This document shows, piece after piece, positions 20,040-30,193 of a stretch of 64,000 nt of DNA (position 1 is its first letter; each line of letters begins with the position of its first letter). The notes below the pieces were generated by a model, which did not search any database, was not told the origin of the DNA, and saw only the letters and a program-made list of their open reading frames with translations. Both the position numbers and the translations under genes were made by a program. The stretch lies in contig JAAYCK010000114.1 of NCBI GenBank assembly GCA_012729835.1, forward strand, positions 1 to 64,000, written 5' to 3'. The DNA is from Syntrophomonadaceae bacterium. Lineage in GTDB: Bacteria; Bacillota; Syntrophomonadia; Syntrophomonadales; Syntrophomonadaceae.

Positions 20040-21188
20040 ATGGCTGATAAATTTATTCCCTATGGGTGTCAATATATCGATGATGACGATATTGCAGCGG
20101 TAGTGCAGGCTCTGCGTGATCCACTCATAACCCAGGGCCCTATGGTGGAGAAGTTCGAAGCCGCAGTGGCTGAGTATTGCGGAGCCCGTTATGCAGTTGC
20201 CTATAACAGCGGGACCTCTGCTTTGCACGGGGCAATGTATGCAGCGGGAGTAGGGCCCGGAGATGAGGTCATTACCAGTACCATGACCTTCGCGGCTTCG
20301 GCTAATGCTGCTGTTTATATGGGGGCCCGCCCGGTACTGGGCGATATCGACCCGAAAAACTATTGTCTGGATATTGCGGGGTTTAAAAAAGCCATTAGCG
20401 GTAAGACCAAAGCCGTCATCCCGGTTGATTATGCAGGGTACCCGGTGGATATAGCAGCAATAATGGAAATAGCCCACGATCACAACCTGGTGGTGGTCGA
20501 AGATGCTGCTCATGCTTTAGGGGCTATACGTAATGGTAGTAGGGTTGGCAGTCAGGCCGATATGACTATGTTCAGCTTTCATCCGGTAAAACATATAACT
20601 ACCGGTGAAGGCGGTATGATCGTCTGCAATGAAGAAAGATATTATCACCGGCTCAAGCTGTTTCGAAGTCATGGGATAACCAGGGATGAAGAAATGCTCA
20701 CCGCTAACGAGGGACCCTGGTACTATGAGATGCAGGAACTGGGCTATAATTACCGAATAACCGATATCCAGTGTGCCCTGGGCTTTTCGCAACTAAAGAA
20801 ACTGGAGACATTTATTGAAAGGCGCAATGAGCTCGCAGCCCACTATGATAAGGCACTGGCAGCGGTCGATTGGATTGAGGTTCCGCCCCGGCCGCCCGGC
20901 GAGTGCCGCCATGCCTATCATCTTTATCCCATTATGGTCAAAGATGGTGTTGATCGTAAGGAATTCTTTACTTATCTCAGGGCAGCGTCGATTGGGGTTC
21001 AGGTCCACTACATACCAGTGCATTGCCACCCCTTTTACCGCAGGTGTTTTGGCTACTCCGCGGGAGATTTTCCTGTTGCCGAAACCTTCTATGCTAAAGA
21101 GATCAGTCTCCCCATGTTTGCTTCTCTAAGTGATGCCGACCAGGATTCTGTTATCCAGCACATATTGAATTATCGTCCAGCAGTTTAA
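20040..21188 (+). CDS. pseC: UDP-4-amino-4,6-dideoxy-N-acetyl-beta-L-altrosamine transaminase
   Basis: DegT/PseC motifs: YAVAYNSGTSALHGAM, VVEDAAHALGA, MFSFHPVKHITTGEGGMIV. Confidence 0.92.
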   Translation: MADKFIPYGCQYIDDDDIAAVVQALRDPLITQGPMVEKFEAAVAEYCGARYAVAYNSGTSALHGAMYAAGVGPGDEVITSTMTFAASANAAVYMGARPVLGDIDPKNYCLDIAGFKKAISGKTKAVIPVDYAGYPVDIAAIMEIAHDHNLVVVEDAAHALGAIRNGSRVGSQADMTMFSFHPVKHITTGEGGMIVCNEERYYHRLKLFRSHGITRDEEMLTANEGPWYYEMQELGYNYRITDIQCALGFSQLKKLETFIERRNELAAHYDKALAAVDWIEVPPRPPGECRHAYHLYPIMVKDGVDRKEFFTYLRAASIGVQVHYIPVHCHPFYRRCFGYSAGDFPVAETFYAKEISLPMFASLSDADQDSVIQHILNYRPAV

Positions 21189-21301
21189 AGCACTGCCGTG
21201 CCTTAGCGGGCAGGTTGTCACGGGAAGGGAAATAGTTTAAGATTATAATAATGGTTAGGATTTCCTTGTTCGCTTTGGTACAGCCGGGAAGGGGGATACT
21301 T

Positions 21302-21508
21302 ATGGATACTTTATCAATAGCCGGCGCGGCTATGAGTATGCAGGCCGCACAACTACAGCAAGCGGTTGGTGTTGCTATACTTAAGAAGCAGATGGATAGT
21401 GCCAGCGAATCGGCCCAAGGTTTGATTAAAATGATGATGAACAGTACTCCACCCCTGGAGCTTTCTGTCAGACCGCATCTGGGATCCCAAATCGATATCC
21501 TGGCCTAA
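21302..21508 (+). CDS. Small putative motility protein (YjfB-like)
   Basis: Short protein MDTLSIAGAAMSMQAAQLQQAVGVAILKKQMD; next to flagellar genes. Confidence 0.65.
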   Translation: MDTLSIAGAAMSMQAAQLQQAVGVAILKKQMDSASESAQGLIKMMMNSTPPLELSVRPHLGSQIDILA

Positions 21509-21565
21509 AAGGCATTTTAGGGGTTATCCGTTTTCATATTAATGTAGTCACAGAAAGGAGACAAT

Positions 21566-21934
21566 ATGCCGGATTCCTACGCGATGGTTGCCGATATTCT
21601 TGATCTTTCTGATAGTGTCATCCAGGCCATGCAACATTTGCAGATGCGCTTGCTAGAAGGGCACTTGGAGGATAGTTCATATTTGCTGGAAGACTTGAAG
21701 GATGCAGTCATATCTATTCAAAACGCCACAGAATTATTGATGCCTCAATTGGGAGATAATCAGATAGATGTTTTTACCGTGCAGTTGCAGAATCTGGTAG
21801 AAAATATGACCCGGAATTATGAGCAAAGACTAATTGAAAAAGCTAAAACTGATATGCAGTGGCAGTTGATTCCGCTGGCACAAAAATGGAGAGATGAACT
21901 GGAAAGGTGTCTGACAGCCTATAAGGCTTCATAA
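21566..21934 (+). CDS. Hypothetical protein, 122 aa, in flagellar neighbourhood
   Basis: Open frame with AAAGGAG site; no recognised motif. Confidence 0.7.
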   Translation: MPDSYAMVADILDLSDSVIQAMQHLQMRLLEGHLEDSSYLLEDLKDAVISIQNATELLMPQLGDNQIDVFTVQLQNLVENMTRNYEQRLIEKAKTDMQWQLIPLAQKWRDELERCLTAYKAS

Positions 21935-21960
21935 ATCAATATCAACAGTCAAGAAATTGT

Positions 21961-21998
21961 ACCTGGGGAGTAAAATACCCCGGGTATTTTGTTTTATT
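21961..21998 (+). terminator. Rho-independent-like terminator
   Basis: ACCTGGGG...CCCCGGGT stem followed by ATTTTGTTTT. Confidence 0.7.
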
Positions 21999-22088
21999 AG
22001 AAAAAAGCAATGGTGGGTTAAAGTTTTTTCTGGCAGAAACGATAATACCAATACAGTGTTGTGAGTTATTATGCAGGAGGCGAATGCG

Positions 22089-22460
22089 ATGAAGATTGAA
22101 GGGCAAGGGACTGCCGTGAATCTGGTTGCACAGGTTGTCAACGAAGCAGTAAAGCCACAAGAAAAGCCGGCTCCAGTCGTCAGACAGGATCAGAAGGGTG
22201 AAAATGCCAAACCAGCAGTTAGGAATGAGGAAGACGTCATAAAAGCTGCCGAAGTAATGAACGAAATCATGAAGATCTACAATTATCACTTGGAATTTAG
22301 GCCGCATAAGGGCAGTGGCAAGGTACAGGTAAGGGTAGTTGATACCGATACCGATAAGACTATCAGGGAGATACCGCCGGATTCACTGTTAGAGTGTTCG
22401 GCCCGAATCCGCGAATTCTTGGACCATATGGCTGGTATGCTGGTGGATGAAATAGTCTGA
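22089..22460 (+). CDS. flaG: FlaG family protein
   Basis: LEFRPHKGSGKVQVRVVDTDTDKTIREIPPDSLLE; start ATG 22089 after AGGAGG. Confidence 0.88.
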   Translation: MKIEGQGTAVNLVAQVVNEAVKPQEKPAPVVRQDQKGENAKPAVRNEEDVIKAAEVMNEIMKIYNYHLEFRPHKGSGKVQVRVVDTDTDKTIREIPPDSLLECSARIREFLDHMAGMLVDEIV

Positions 22461-22536
22461 TTTTCATCTGTTTGGAGATTCAAGGACCGAGCTTAGAGTC
22501 TCAAACTGAATATACGATTATATGGCAAGGGGAGGA

Positions 22537-22971
22537 ATGATGCCAGTTATGAATGCACAGGCATATGATCAATACAAAAAGACCAACATAGAGAGTGTTG
22601 GCCTGGGTAAGCTATTGCTTATGCTTTTTGAAGGGGCTGTTCGAGATATTGATAATGCCAAGGAAGCGATTCTGAACAAGGATATCAACCTTGCCCATAA
22701 CGAAATCATCAAAACCCAGAATATAATTCTGGAACTAATCAGCAGTTTGAATATGGAATATGAGATATCCAATCAGATATTTAATATGTATGAATTTATG
22801 TATTATCAACTGGTCATTGCCAATGCCCAGAAGGATATCAAGGTATTGGATGAGGTCAGAGATTTGCTCTGCGAATTTCATGATATCTGGGAGGAAGCGA
22901 GCAAAAAGGCCGGGATTATGAAGGCCCAAGGTGAGACTCTGCCAAGCCAAGGGCTAAATATACGGGGATAG
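22537..22971 (+). CDS. fliS: Flagellar export chaperone FliS
   Basis: AYDQYKKTNIESVGLGKLLLMLFEGAVRDIDNAKEAI; GGGGAGG ribosome site. Confidence 0.93.
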   Translation: MMPVMNAQAYDQYKKTNIESVGLGKLLLMLFEGAVRDIDNAKEAILNKDINLAHNEIIKTQNIILELISSLNMEYEISNQIFNMYEFMYYQLVIANAQKDIKVLDEVRDLLCEFHDIWEEASKKAGIMKAQGETLPSQGLNIRG

Positions 22972-22975
22972 TCTG

Positions 22976-23419
22976 ATGATTCTTTCGGAGCAGGAATTGA
23001 TAGCACAACTTGATAGAGAAAAGGTTCTTTTTGGAGAGATACTGGCGCTTTCGGAGCGCCATTTATTACTCTTGGGGGATGCCGACGTGACGGATGATAA
23101 ACTTGTGGAGGCATTCCAAGACTTGATTGATGAACGTAAAAAACTAATGGACCTGATTGATGTTATTCAGGTTGCCATAAAAGAGACTGTGGAGGATTCC
23201 AATTTCAGAGACTTGGTAAACAGGTACCAGCAGGAGAAAAAAGCCATCATAACCAGCATACAAGCAAGTGACCAGAAGATGTTTTATTTGGCCCAAAAAA
23301 CCACCAGCCTGATCGGTAATAAACTACAAGAAACCCGGTCTAATATAAAAGCCACTAAGGCCTACTATGGCGAAGTTGATACCGGAGGCAAGGGCTGGTT
23401 CATCGATCGCAAGAAATAA
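22976..23419 (+). CDS. FlgN/FliT-like flagellar chaperone-type coiled-coil protein
   Basis: All-helical, directly after fliS. Confidence 0.55.
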   Translation: MILSEQELIAQLDREKVLFGEILALSERHLLLLGDADVTDDKLVEAFQDLIDERKKLMDLIDVIQVAIKETVEDSNFRDLVNRYQQEKKAIITSIQASDQKMFYLAQKTTSLIGNKLQETRSNIKATKAYYGEVDTGGKGWFIDRKK

Positions 23420-23431
23420 ACAGAGGGCAGG

Positions 23432-23896
23432 GTGTCGATCTTGATACGGGACCTAATCGATAATTACATCAAGCAGGAAAAGATATATCAGAAGATTGAG
23501 TTATCTTCCATCCAACAGACTTTGCTGTTGCAGAACCAAACGCTGGATCCGCTCATGATAAAAGAGGTGCTGCAGCAAAGGCAAGCTCTGATGGATGATG
23601 TGGCTGCTATCAACGAAGAGGCTAAGAAAATCCAGGAAAAGATGAAACGTGACTATGGCCTGAAGTCTTTCACGGTAAGTGAGATCGAGGGCGTAGTAAA
23701 CAATATTGACCTGTTAGAACTTAAACAGGCATTGGAAAACATGAGTGAGGTTTTGAAACAGATCAGTCAGAACGACCTAAGAAATCAGACCTTGATGCGC
23801 CAGGCCGCAGCCGAATCACACACCGGACCATCCGTCAGCAACCAGCAAGCCACTAACGCATATCGCCAGTCTATGGACCGCAAGAACAGCCAGTAA
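23432..23896 (+). CDS. Hypothetical coiled-coil protein, FliT-like position
   Basis: Helical composition; GTG start after AGGGCAGG. Confidence 0.6.
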   Translation: MSILIRDLIDNYIKQEKIYQKIELSSIQQTLLLQNQTLDPLMIKEVLQQRQALMDDVAAINEEAKKIQEKMKRDYGLKSFTVSEIEGVVNNIDLLELKQALENMSEVLKQISQNDLRNQTLMRQAAAESHTGPSVSNQQATNAYRQSMDRKNSQ

Positions 23897-23923
23897 AGCA
23901 GGCTGTAAACCTTGTGAAATTCC

Positions 23924-23952
23924 TTGCAATTCACTTATAAAACCTCTATAAT
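23924..23952 (+). promoter_or_regulatory. Sigma-A type promoter
   Basis: TTGCAA (23924-23929), 17-nt spacer, TATAAT (23947-23952), upstream of the zinc-ribbon gene. Confidence 0.75.
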
Positions 23953-24030
23953 AAACTGTACCATTTGGTAAGTTGATCCAGTGGAGTCAGGCTTGCCGGG
24001 AATATTCAAAAAAAGTGAGGGATCTTTTTA

Positions 24031-24315
24031 ATGTTCGAAGACAGAGTATTAATTTGTCAGGATTGCGGTCAGGAGTTTGTGTTCACTGCCGGCGAACAGG
24101 AGTTTTACCAGGAAAAGGGTTTTGAAAATGAGCCTAAACGTTGCCGGGACTGCAGAAGTCAGCGCCGTAACGGTGATCGGAATGGCAACCGCGCTCCAAG
24201 GGAAATGTTTCCTGCCGTATGCGCCAGATGTGGATGTGATACTCAGGTTCCTTTCAACCCCGTAGCAGGTCGGCCGGTTTACTGTAACCAGTGCTTTCAG
24301 GAAATGAAAGAGTAA
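24031..24315 (+). CDS. Zinc-ribbon domain protein
   Basis: CQDCGQEFVFTAGEQEFYQEKGFENEPKRCRDCR and CARCGCDTQVPF...YCNQC. Confidence 0.88.
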   Translation: MFEDRVLICQDCGQEFVFTAGEQEFYQEKGFENEPKRCRDCRSQRRNGDRNGNRAPREMFPAVCARCGCDTQVPFNPVAGRPVYCNQCFQEMKE

Positions 24316-24337
24316 GCCATATAATTTTAGAATTAAT

Positions 24338-24362
24338 AACCGGGCTAGTGCCCGGTTTTTGT
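24338..24362 (+). terminator. Rho-independent terminator
   Basis: AACCGGGC-TAGT-GCCCGGTT followed by T-run. Confidence 0.85.
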
Positions 24363-24480
24363 TTTTCTGGCGCCTTAGACCAAGGGGACTTTACCACCGC
24401 TTCTCCCACCGTTTGCTATGGAGGATTTTTACCTGATAGAGTAGAATATAATAATAGAACAACGGGAAAGAGGTGGTCGT

Positions 24481-25029
24481 ATGAAATTCGAAATCCGCGG
24501 CAGAAACATCGAAATCACGGACGCACTCCGGGAGTATACCACTAAGCGGCTTTCCAAGTTGGAGAAATATATTGAGGACGTAAAGGAGGTACAAGTTGCC
24601 CTTTCCGTAGAAGGGGATAAACACAAGGTAGAGGTGACCATTCCCCTTAACGGTATGATTTTACGTGGAGAGGAAGCCACTGACGATATGTATAGCGCTA
24701 TCGATCTGGTGGAAGAGAAGCTCGAAAAGCAAATTGAAAAGCATAAGACCAAATTGTATAAACAACACCGGGGAGTCGGCCTGAAAAAGACCTTCCAGGA
24801 GCAGATCCGTCTTGATCTAGACCAGAGCGATCAAAAGATCGAGCGTTTTAAGGTAGTGCGCTCCAAGCGCTTCGCCTTGAAACCCATGGATACCGAAGAA
24901 GCTATTATGCAGATGAATATGCTGGGTCACAGTTTCTTCGTATTCTGGAATCCGGAGAGCGAGCAGGTCAATGTGGTTTATCGGCGCAAGGACAGTAACT
25001 ACGGGCTGATAGAACCTGAATTTGATTAG
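24481..25029 (+). CDS. hpf: Ribosome hibernation promoting factor, long form
   Basis: FEIRGRNIEITDALREYTTKRLSKLEKYI; C-terminal SFFVFWNPESEQVNVVYRRKDSNYGLIEPE. Confidence 0.95.
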   Translation: MKFEIRGRNIEITDALREYTTKRLSKLEKYIEDVKEVQVALSVEGDKHKVEVTIPLNGMILRGEEATDDMYSAIDLVEEKLEKQIEKHKTKLYKQHRGVGLKKTFQEQIRLDLDQSDQKIERFKVVRSKRFALKPMDTEEAIMQMNMLGHSFFVFWNPESEQVNVVYRRKDSNYGLIEPEFD

Positions 25030-25083
25030 TTGAGGCGGGACCCTAAAAATGATAATATAAAAATGTTAATTACTAGCACGTAT

Positions 25084-25112
25084 GAGGAACCGTAGGGTTC
25101 CTCTCTTTTTTG
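25084..25112 (+). terminator. Rho-independent terminator between hpf and secA
   Basis: GAGGAAC...GTTCCTC stem followed by TCTTTTTT. Confidence 0.85.
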
Positions 25113-25181
25113 AGTTATGGTGATTCACGCAGGGACAGGTTGGGTTAGCCTGGCTGAAAATGAAAAGAGGTAAGACGCAGC

Positions 25182-27671
25182 ATGATCAAAGAGACCCTGA
25201 AACGCTTGTTGGATGATGACGAAAGAGAGGTCAAACGCCTTCGCCAGAAGGTTGCCATAATCAATAAAATGGAACCGGAAATCGAAGCCCTGACCCCAGA
25301 AGATTTCCCCCGTCGAACCATGGAATTAAAGGAAAAATTAAAGCAGGGCCAGAATTTAAACGATATATTACCTGAAGCCTTCGCTTTGGTACGGGAAGCA
25401 TCCCGGAGAACTCTGGGGATGCGTCATTTTGATGAGCAGATGATCGGTGGCATGGTTCTGCATAATGGCCGCATCGCCGAAATGAAGACCGGTGAAGGAA
25501 AGACTCTGGTAGCCACTCTGCCCGCCTACCTGAATGCCCTGGAGGGCAAAGGGGTGCATATAGTTACGGTCAATGACTATCTAGCCAGCCGTGACGCTAA
25601 CTGGATGAGACCGGTGTACGAGTATTGCGGTTTATCCGTGGGACTCATAGTGCATGGCCTGACCTATGAAGATCGCAAGCAGGCCTATGCTTGCGACATT
25701 ACCTATGCCACCAACAATGAACTGGGGTTTGATTATCTCAGGGATAATATGGTTATTGCTTATGAGCATATGGTTCAGCGAGACCTATTCTACGCCATTA
25801 TTGATGAGGTGGACTCGATACTGGTCGATGAAGCGCGGACCCCGCTGATCATATCGGGTGAAGGGGACAAACCTACTAATCTGTATTATCAGATCGCCAA
25901 GTTTATCCCCCGCCTGATTGCGGATGAGGATTATAAAGTCGATGAAAAGGCTCACCTGGTAACGCTTACCGAGGATGGAGTCAGGAGAGTCGAGAAGCAT
26001 TTTAATGTAGATAATCTCTCAGAGAACATGGAACTAGCCCATCACGTCAACCAGGGACTTCGGGCCCACAGCCTGATGCGGCGGGACCGGGATTATGTGG
26101 TCAAGGATGATCAGGTCATCATTGTTGATGAATTCACTGGCCGTCTGATGTTTGGCAGGCGTTACAGCGATGGACTGCACCAGGCTATTGAGGCCAAGGA
26201 AGGCGTAAAGATCGAAAAGGAATCTCAGACCCTGGCTACCGTCACCTTCCAGAACTATTTCAGGATGTATAGCAAGCTGGCTGGTATGACCGGTACGGCC
26301 AAGACCGAGGAAGAAGAGTTCCGCAAGATATACAATATGGATGTGGTGGCTATCCCCACTCATATGCCGATGGTCAGGCATGACCGGGCAGATTTTGTTT
26401 ATCGCAGTGAAGAAGGTAAATTCCAGGCAGTAGTCGAAGATATAGTTGAGAGACATGCCAAGGGGCAGCCGGTACTGGTGGGCACCATTTCTATTGAAAA
26501 ATCCGAACTGCTTAGTACCATGCTGGTCAAGCGGGGTGTCACCCATCAGGTGCTCAATGCCAAACACCACGAGAAAGAGGCCCAGATTATCGCTCAGGCC
26601 GGGCAGAAAGGCACGGTTACCATTGCCACTAACATGGCTGGCCGCGGTACCGATATCGTACTGGGTGACGGTGTTACCGAATTGGGTGGCTTGTATGTTT
26701 TGGGAACTGAGCGTCATGAGGCCAGGCGTATAGATAATCAGTTGCGCGGTCGCTCGGGCCGGCAGGGAGATCCCGGCGAATCCAGGTTTTATGTTTCGCT
26801 GGAGGACGACCTGATGCGTTTATTCGGGGCTGCTACTATTGATGGTGTGATGGGCCGCCTGGGCATGGATGACAGCATGCCGATCGAAAACCGTATGGTT
26901 TCCAAAGGCATCGAGAATGCCCAGAAGAAGGTGGAAGGACGCAACTTCGGCATCCGCAAGAACGTTCTTGAATACGATGATGTGATCAACCAACAGCGAG
27001 AGGTTATTTACGGAGAGCGCCGCAAGGTCCTGACCGGCGAGAACCTCAAAGATACCATAGCCAGCATGATCGACGATGTGATAAATGCAGTGGTCGATAG
27101 CTTTGCCGGCGAGATCAGATACTCAGATGACTGGGATCTGCCCGGGTTGATGGCATATGTTGAACAGAACATCCTGCCGCATCCGAATTTTGACCTGGAA
27201 AGCCTTAAGGGCCTGACCCGTCGTCAGGTAAAAGACCTTTTAATGGAAGCAACGCATGCTCTTTATGAGACCAGGGAACAGGAACTGGGCGAGGAGACCA
27301 TGCGTGAGCTGGAAAAGGCTCTGATGCTCAGGATCATTGATGAAAAATGGATGGATCATATCGACGCCATGGACCAACTGCGCAATGGCATATCACTCAG
27401 GGCTTACGGGCAGAAGGATCCACTCATCGAATATAAATTCGAGGCTTTCGATGCCTTCCAGAGTATGATCCATAGTATAAAAGAGGATTTGCTGAGATAT
27501 ATCATGCGCATCCGGGTGGTAGAGCAGCAGGAGGAGAGAGTCACCTTTGTCAATCAAGGTGAAGAAGCGGAAAAGAAGCCGGTCAAGGTCGGTAAGAAGG
27601 TGGGGCGTAATGAGCCCTGTCCCTGTGGCAGCGGCAAGAAGTATAAGAACTGTTGCGGTAAGCAGGCTTAA
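25182..27671 (+). CDS. secA: Preprotein translocase ATPase SecA
   Basis: [38 protein letters not shown]-terminal [14 protein letters not shown]. Confidence 0.98.
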   Translation: MIKETLKRLLDDDEREVKRLRQKVAIINKMEPEIEALTPEDFPRRTMELKEKLKQGQNLNDILPEAFALVREASRRTLGMRHFDEQMIGGMVLHNGRIAEMKTGEGKTLVATLPAYLNALEGKGVHIVTVNDYLASRDANWMRPVYEYCGLSVGLIVHGLTYEDRKQAYACDITYATNNELGFDYLRDNMVIAYEHMVQRDLFYAIIDEVDSILVDEARTPLIISGEGDKPTNLYYQIAKFIPRLIADEDYKVDEKAHLVTLTEDGVRRVEKHFNVDNLSENMELAHHVNQGLRAHSLMRRDRDYVVKDDQVIIVDEFTGRLMFGRRYSDGLHQAIEAKEGVKIEKESQTLATVTFQNYFRMYSKLAGMTGTAKTEEEEFRKIYNMDVVAIPTHMPMVRHDRADFVYRSEEGKFQAVVEDIVERHAKGQPVLVGTISIEKSELLSTMLVKRGVTHQVLNAKHHEKEAQIIAQAGQKGTVTIATNMAGRGTDIVLGDGVTELGGLYVLGTERHEARRIDNQLRGRSGRQGDPGESRFYVSLEDDLMRLFGAATIDGVMGRLGMDDSMPIENRMVSKGIENAQKKVEGRNFGIRKNVLEYDDVINQQREVIYGERRKVLTGENLKDTIASMIDDVINAVVDSFAGEIRYSDDWDLPGLMAYVEQNILPHPNFDLESLKGLTRRQVKDLLMEATHALYETREQELGEETMRELEKALMLRIIDEKWMDHIDAMDQLRNGISLRAYGQKDPLIEYKFEAFDAFQSMIHSIKEDLLRYIMRIRVVEQQEERVTFVNQGEEAEKKPVKVGKKVGRNEPCPCGSGKKYKNCCGKQA

Positions 27672-27712
27672 GCAAGGATTTAGTGAATTCAGTTGGGGAG
27701 AGGGGTTAATTC

Positions 27713-28489
27713 ATGGATATTGCTACTCTAATAGGATTAGTATTGGGCCTCGGTGGTCTGTTGGGCGGTTTTATGGAAGAAGGGGGCACGCCGGGAATGC
27801 TGTTGCAGCTTTCTGCTGCAATAATCGTTTTTGGCGGTACCTTTGGAGCAGCAATCCTTAGTTTCACCACGGAAGAACTTAAAACTATCCCCTACTTCTT
27901 TAGAGTAGTATTTACTGAGGAAAAGGTCGATTACTTAACGGTGCTTGACTTATTGGTCAGCACTGCTGATAAAGCACGTCGCGAAGGTTTGCTCAGTCTG
28001 GAGAGCTCACTGGGAGAGATCGAAAACACCTTCCTGACTCGCGGTCTGCAGTTAGTTATTGATGGAACCGACCCGGAACTTACCCGTAACATGCTGGAAA
28101 TGGAGATAGAGGCTAGTGAAAAGAGAGAAAAAGTAGGCGTTGAAATATTTGCCGCAATGGGTGGTTATGCACCTACTATGGGCATTATCGGAACGGTTAT
28201 GGGATTGGTTATGGTTCTGGGCAATCTGCAGGATCCTTCTAAACTGGGTGGAGCTATTGCTGCCGCCTTTATTGCTACTCTCTATGGCGTATCATCGGCC
28301 AATGTGCTGTGGCTGCCTTTTTCCTCTAAGATTAAGATTAAGGCGGAAAAACATGGTTTGTTGATGGAATTGATTCTTGAAGGAGTATTATCCATTCAGG
28401 CCGGCGAGAACCCGCGCGTTATCAGAGAAAAGCTCATGACCTTCCTGCCTCCGGAAAGCCGTGAGATTGCTGTAGAACAAGAAGCGTAG
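27713..28489 (+). CDS. motA: Flagellar motor stator protein MotA
   Basis: APTMGIIGTVMGLVMVLGNL and the adjacent motB. Confidence 0.93.
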   Translation: MDIATLIGLVLGLGGLLGGFMEEGGTPGMLLQLSAAIIVFGGTFGAAILSFTTEELKTIPYFFRVVFTEEKVDYLTVLDLLVSTADKARREGLLSLESSLGEIENTFLTRGLQLVIDGTDPELTRNMLEMEIEASEKREKVGVEIFAAMGGYAPTMGIIGTVMGLVMVLGNLQDPSKLGGAIAAAFIATLYGVSSANVLWLPFSSKIKIKAEKHGLLMELILEGVLSIQAGENPRVIREKLMTFLPPESREIAVEQEA

Positions 28490-28504
28490 AAAGGAAAGAG
28501 TCTC

Positions 28505-29338
28505 ATGGCGCGTAGACAAAAAAAACCGGATAAAGAGCCCAACCATGAGCGATGGCTGATAACCTACGCCGATCTTATCACCCTGCTCCTGATATTCTTT
28601 GTCGTCATGTACTCGATGAGTCAGATCAGCGCGGCGAAATATGCGGCAGTAGCCAATTCTCTTAGTGTAGTGCTATCCGGGCAGGCCATGTCGCTGCTGG
28701 AGACCCAGGGACCTTCACTAGCTCAGGGTATTTCCGGCCAGCAGATGCCGGAAGGCGGGAATAAGAACCCATCCAAGCAAGGTGAGTTGGAAGAGGTCAA
28801 GCGCCAAATAGCTGAGTTTATCAAGGCGGAAGACGCCAAGGCTGGTGAGAAGCAGGCCGGTCAACAGGGTGCCAGCGCCAAGCTCAGCGACCAGATTACG
28901 GTGACCGAACAAGAGCGCGGCCTGGTGATAAGCTTCAAGGAAGCCTTGCTTTTTCCCAGCGGCTCTGATGTACTTACACCTCAAGCCCACTCTGTCATTG
29001 TTCAGGTAGCTGGTTCTCTGTTGAATCTGCCTAATTACATACGAGTCGAAGGGCATACCGATAATATTCCCATCAGTTCCGGGAAGTTCCCCTCCAATTG
29101 GGAACTATCTTCCTTGCGTGCAGCCAATGTGGTGCATGTATTGAATGCCGAAGCAGGTTTGCCATCCGACCGCTTATCCATAATAGGCTACGGAGAGTAT
29201 CGCCCGCTGGTCCCCAATGACAGTGATATTAACCGTGCTATCAACCGCCGGGTTGATATAGTGATCCTCAAGAAGAAATACGATTATTTTGAGCCGCCGG
29301 CAGTTCCAGATGAGAGCGCGCCGACCACTCAACAGTAA
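28505..29338 (+). CDS. motB: Flagellar motor protein MotB (OmpA domain)
   Basis: ERWLITYADLITLLLIFFVVMYSMS; IRVEGHTDNIPI...NWELSSLRAANVV. Confidence 0.95.
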   Translation: MARRQKKPDKEPNHERWLITYADLITLLLIFFVVMYSMSQISAAKYAAVANSLSVVLSGQAMSLLETQGPSLAQGISGQQMPEGGNKNPSKQGELEEVKRQIAEFIKAEDAKAGEKQAGQQGASAKLSDQITVTEQERGLVISFKEALLFPSGSDVLTPQAHSVIVQVAGSLLNLPNYIRVEGHTDNIPISSGKFPSNWELSSLRAANVVHVLNAEAGLPSDRLSIIGYGEYRPLVPNDSDINRAINRRVDIVILKKKYDYFEPPAVPDESAPTTQQ

Positions 29339-29350
29339 GAGGGTTATTTA

Positions 29351-29737
29351 ATGGGAATAGCAGTATGCAATGGAGCTAACCTGCAGTGCAGCTTTGGTGC
29401 CGCACCGAGTACTCTGATAGTCCTGCCGATGAACCGGGTAATGGCTACCATGCCTGCCGCCAATATCATGGATAATAAACCCTTTGTGAATATCCTGCCC
29501 TTCGGCATGTGCACCTCCATGTCCAATCCAGCAGTCGCATCAGCGACTGCGGCAGCCCTAGGCGTCTTGACCCCCATGCCCTGTACACCAGTCACCGTCG
29601 CCCCCTGGGCCCCCGGAGCCCCTACGGTGTTGATCGCCAATATGCCCGCCCTTAATAACAGCTCCAAACTGATGTGTTCCTTCGGCGGAGTCATCCAGGT
29701 AGTCAACCCCGGCCAGACCAAAACCATGGTACCGTAG
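29351..29737 (+). CDS. PAAR-like protein (DUF4280-type), candidate spike tip of the eCIS
   Basis: MGIAVCNGANLQCSFGAAPSTLIVLP...VNILPFGMCTSMSNPAVASATAAALGVLTPMPC...LMCSFGGVIQVVNPGQT. Confidence 0.82.
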   Translation: MGIAVCNGANLQCSFGAAPSTLIVLPMNRVMATMPAANIMDNKPFVNILPFGMCTSMSNPAVASATAAALGVLTPMPCTPVTVAPWAPGAPTVLIANMPALNNSSKLMCSFGGVIQVVNPGQTKTMVP

Positions 29738-29750
29738 CGGGGAACGAATT

Positions 29751-30165
29751 TAACACAGATGGACACAGATTATACACAGATATACACAGATCTTTTCTAT
29801 GTGGGCTGTTAAAAATCACTGGCCAAAATAAAAACCACGTGTTACCACGTGGATACAGACCGTTAAAAAAGTTTTATATTGGTCGAAGCTTTAGATTGCC
29901 GCATCGCTCCGCTCCTCGCAACGACGCAATGTAGATAAGTGTCATTGCGAGCCGAAGGCGTGGCAATCTTAAACGTTCATTGATATCCTTAACCTTGCTT
30001 ATTAGTACTTTAAATGACACGTTAAAACCAAGTGTTACCTCGTGGATACTTATATCATACAGCTATACAATTTTTTTATAGCTCAACATGTTGAGTCACT
30101 TCCTAAACAGGATAATCAGTGTTCATCTGTGTCGCCGCAGGCATCTGTGTCAATCTGTGTTGAAT
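29751..30165. repeat. Cluster of dispersed intergenic repeats (ACACAGAT motifs, CCACGTG hairpins, CATTGCGAG...GGCAATCTT elements)
   Basis: Four ACACAGAT copies at 29757-29790; ATTGCCGCATCG...TCATTGCGAGCCGAAGGCGTGGCAATCTT; ATCTGTGT motifs at 30124-30165. Confidence 0.7.
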
Positions 30166-30193
30166 CGTACCCCGTGACCCCTTGCAACCCAGT

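Noticed and set aside
26034-26717. 227-aa minus-strand ORF inside secA, and similar long antisense ORFs (e.g. 44098-44727, 19794-20513)
   Set aside because: Antisense to strongly supported genes; no recognisable protein motifs; typical shadow ORFs.
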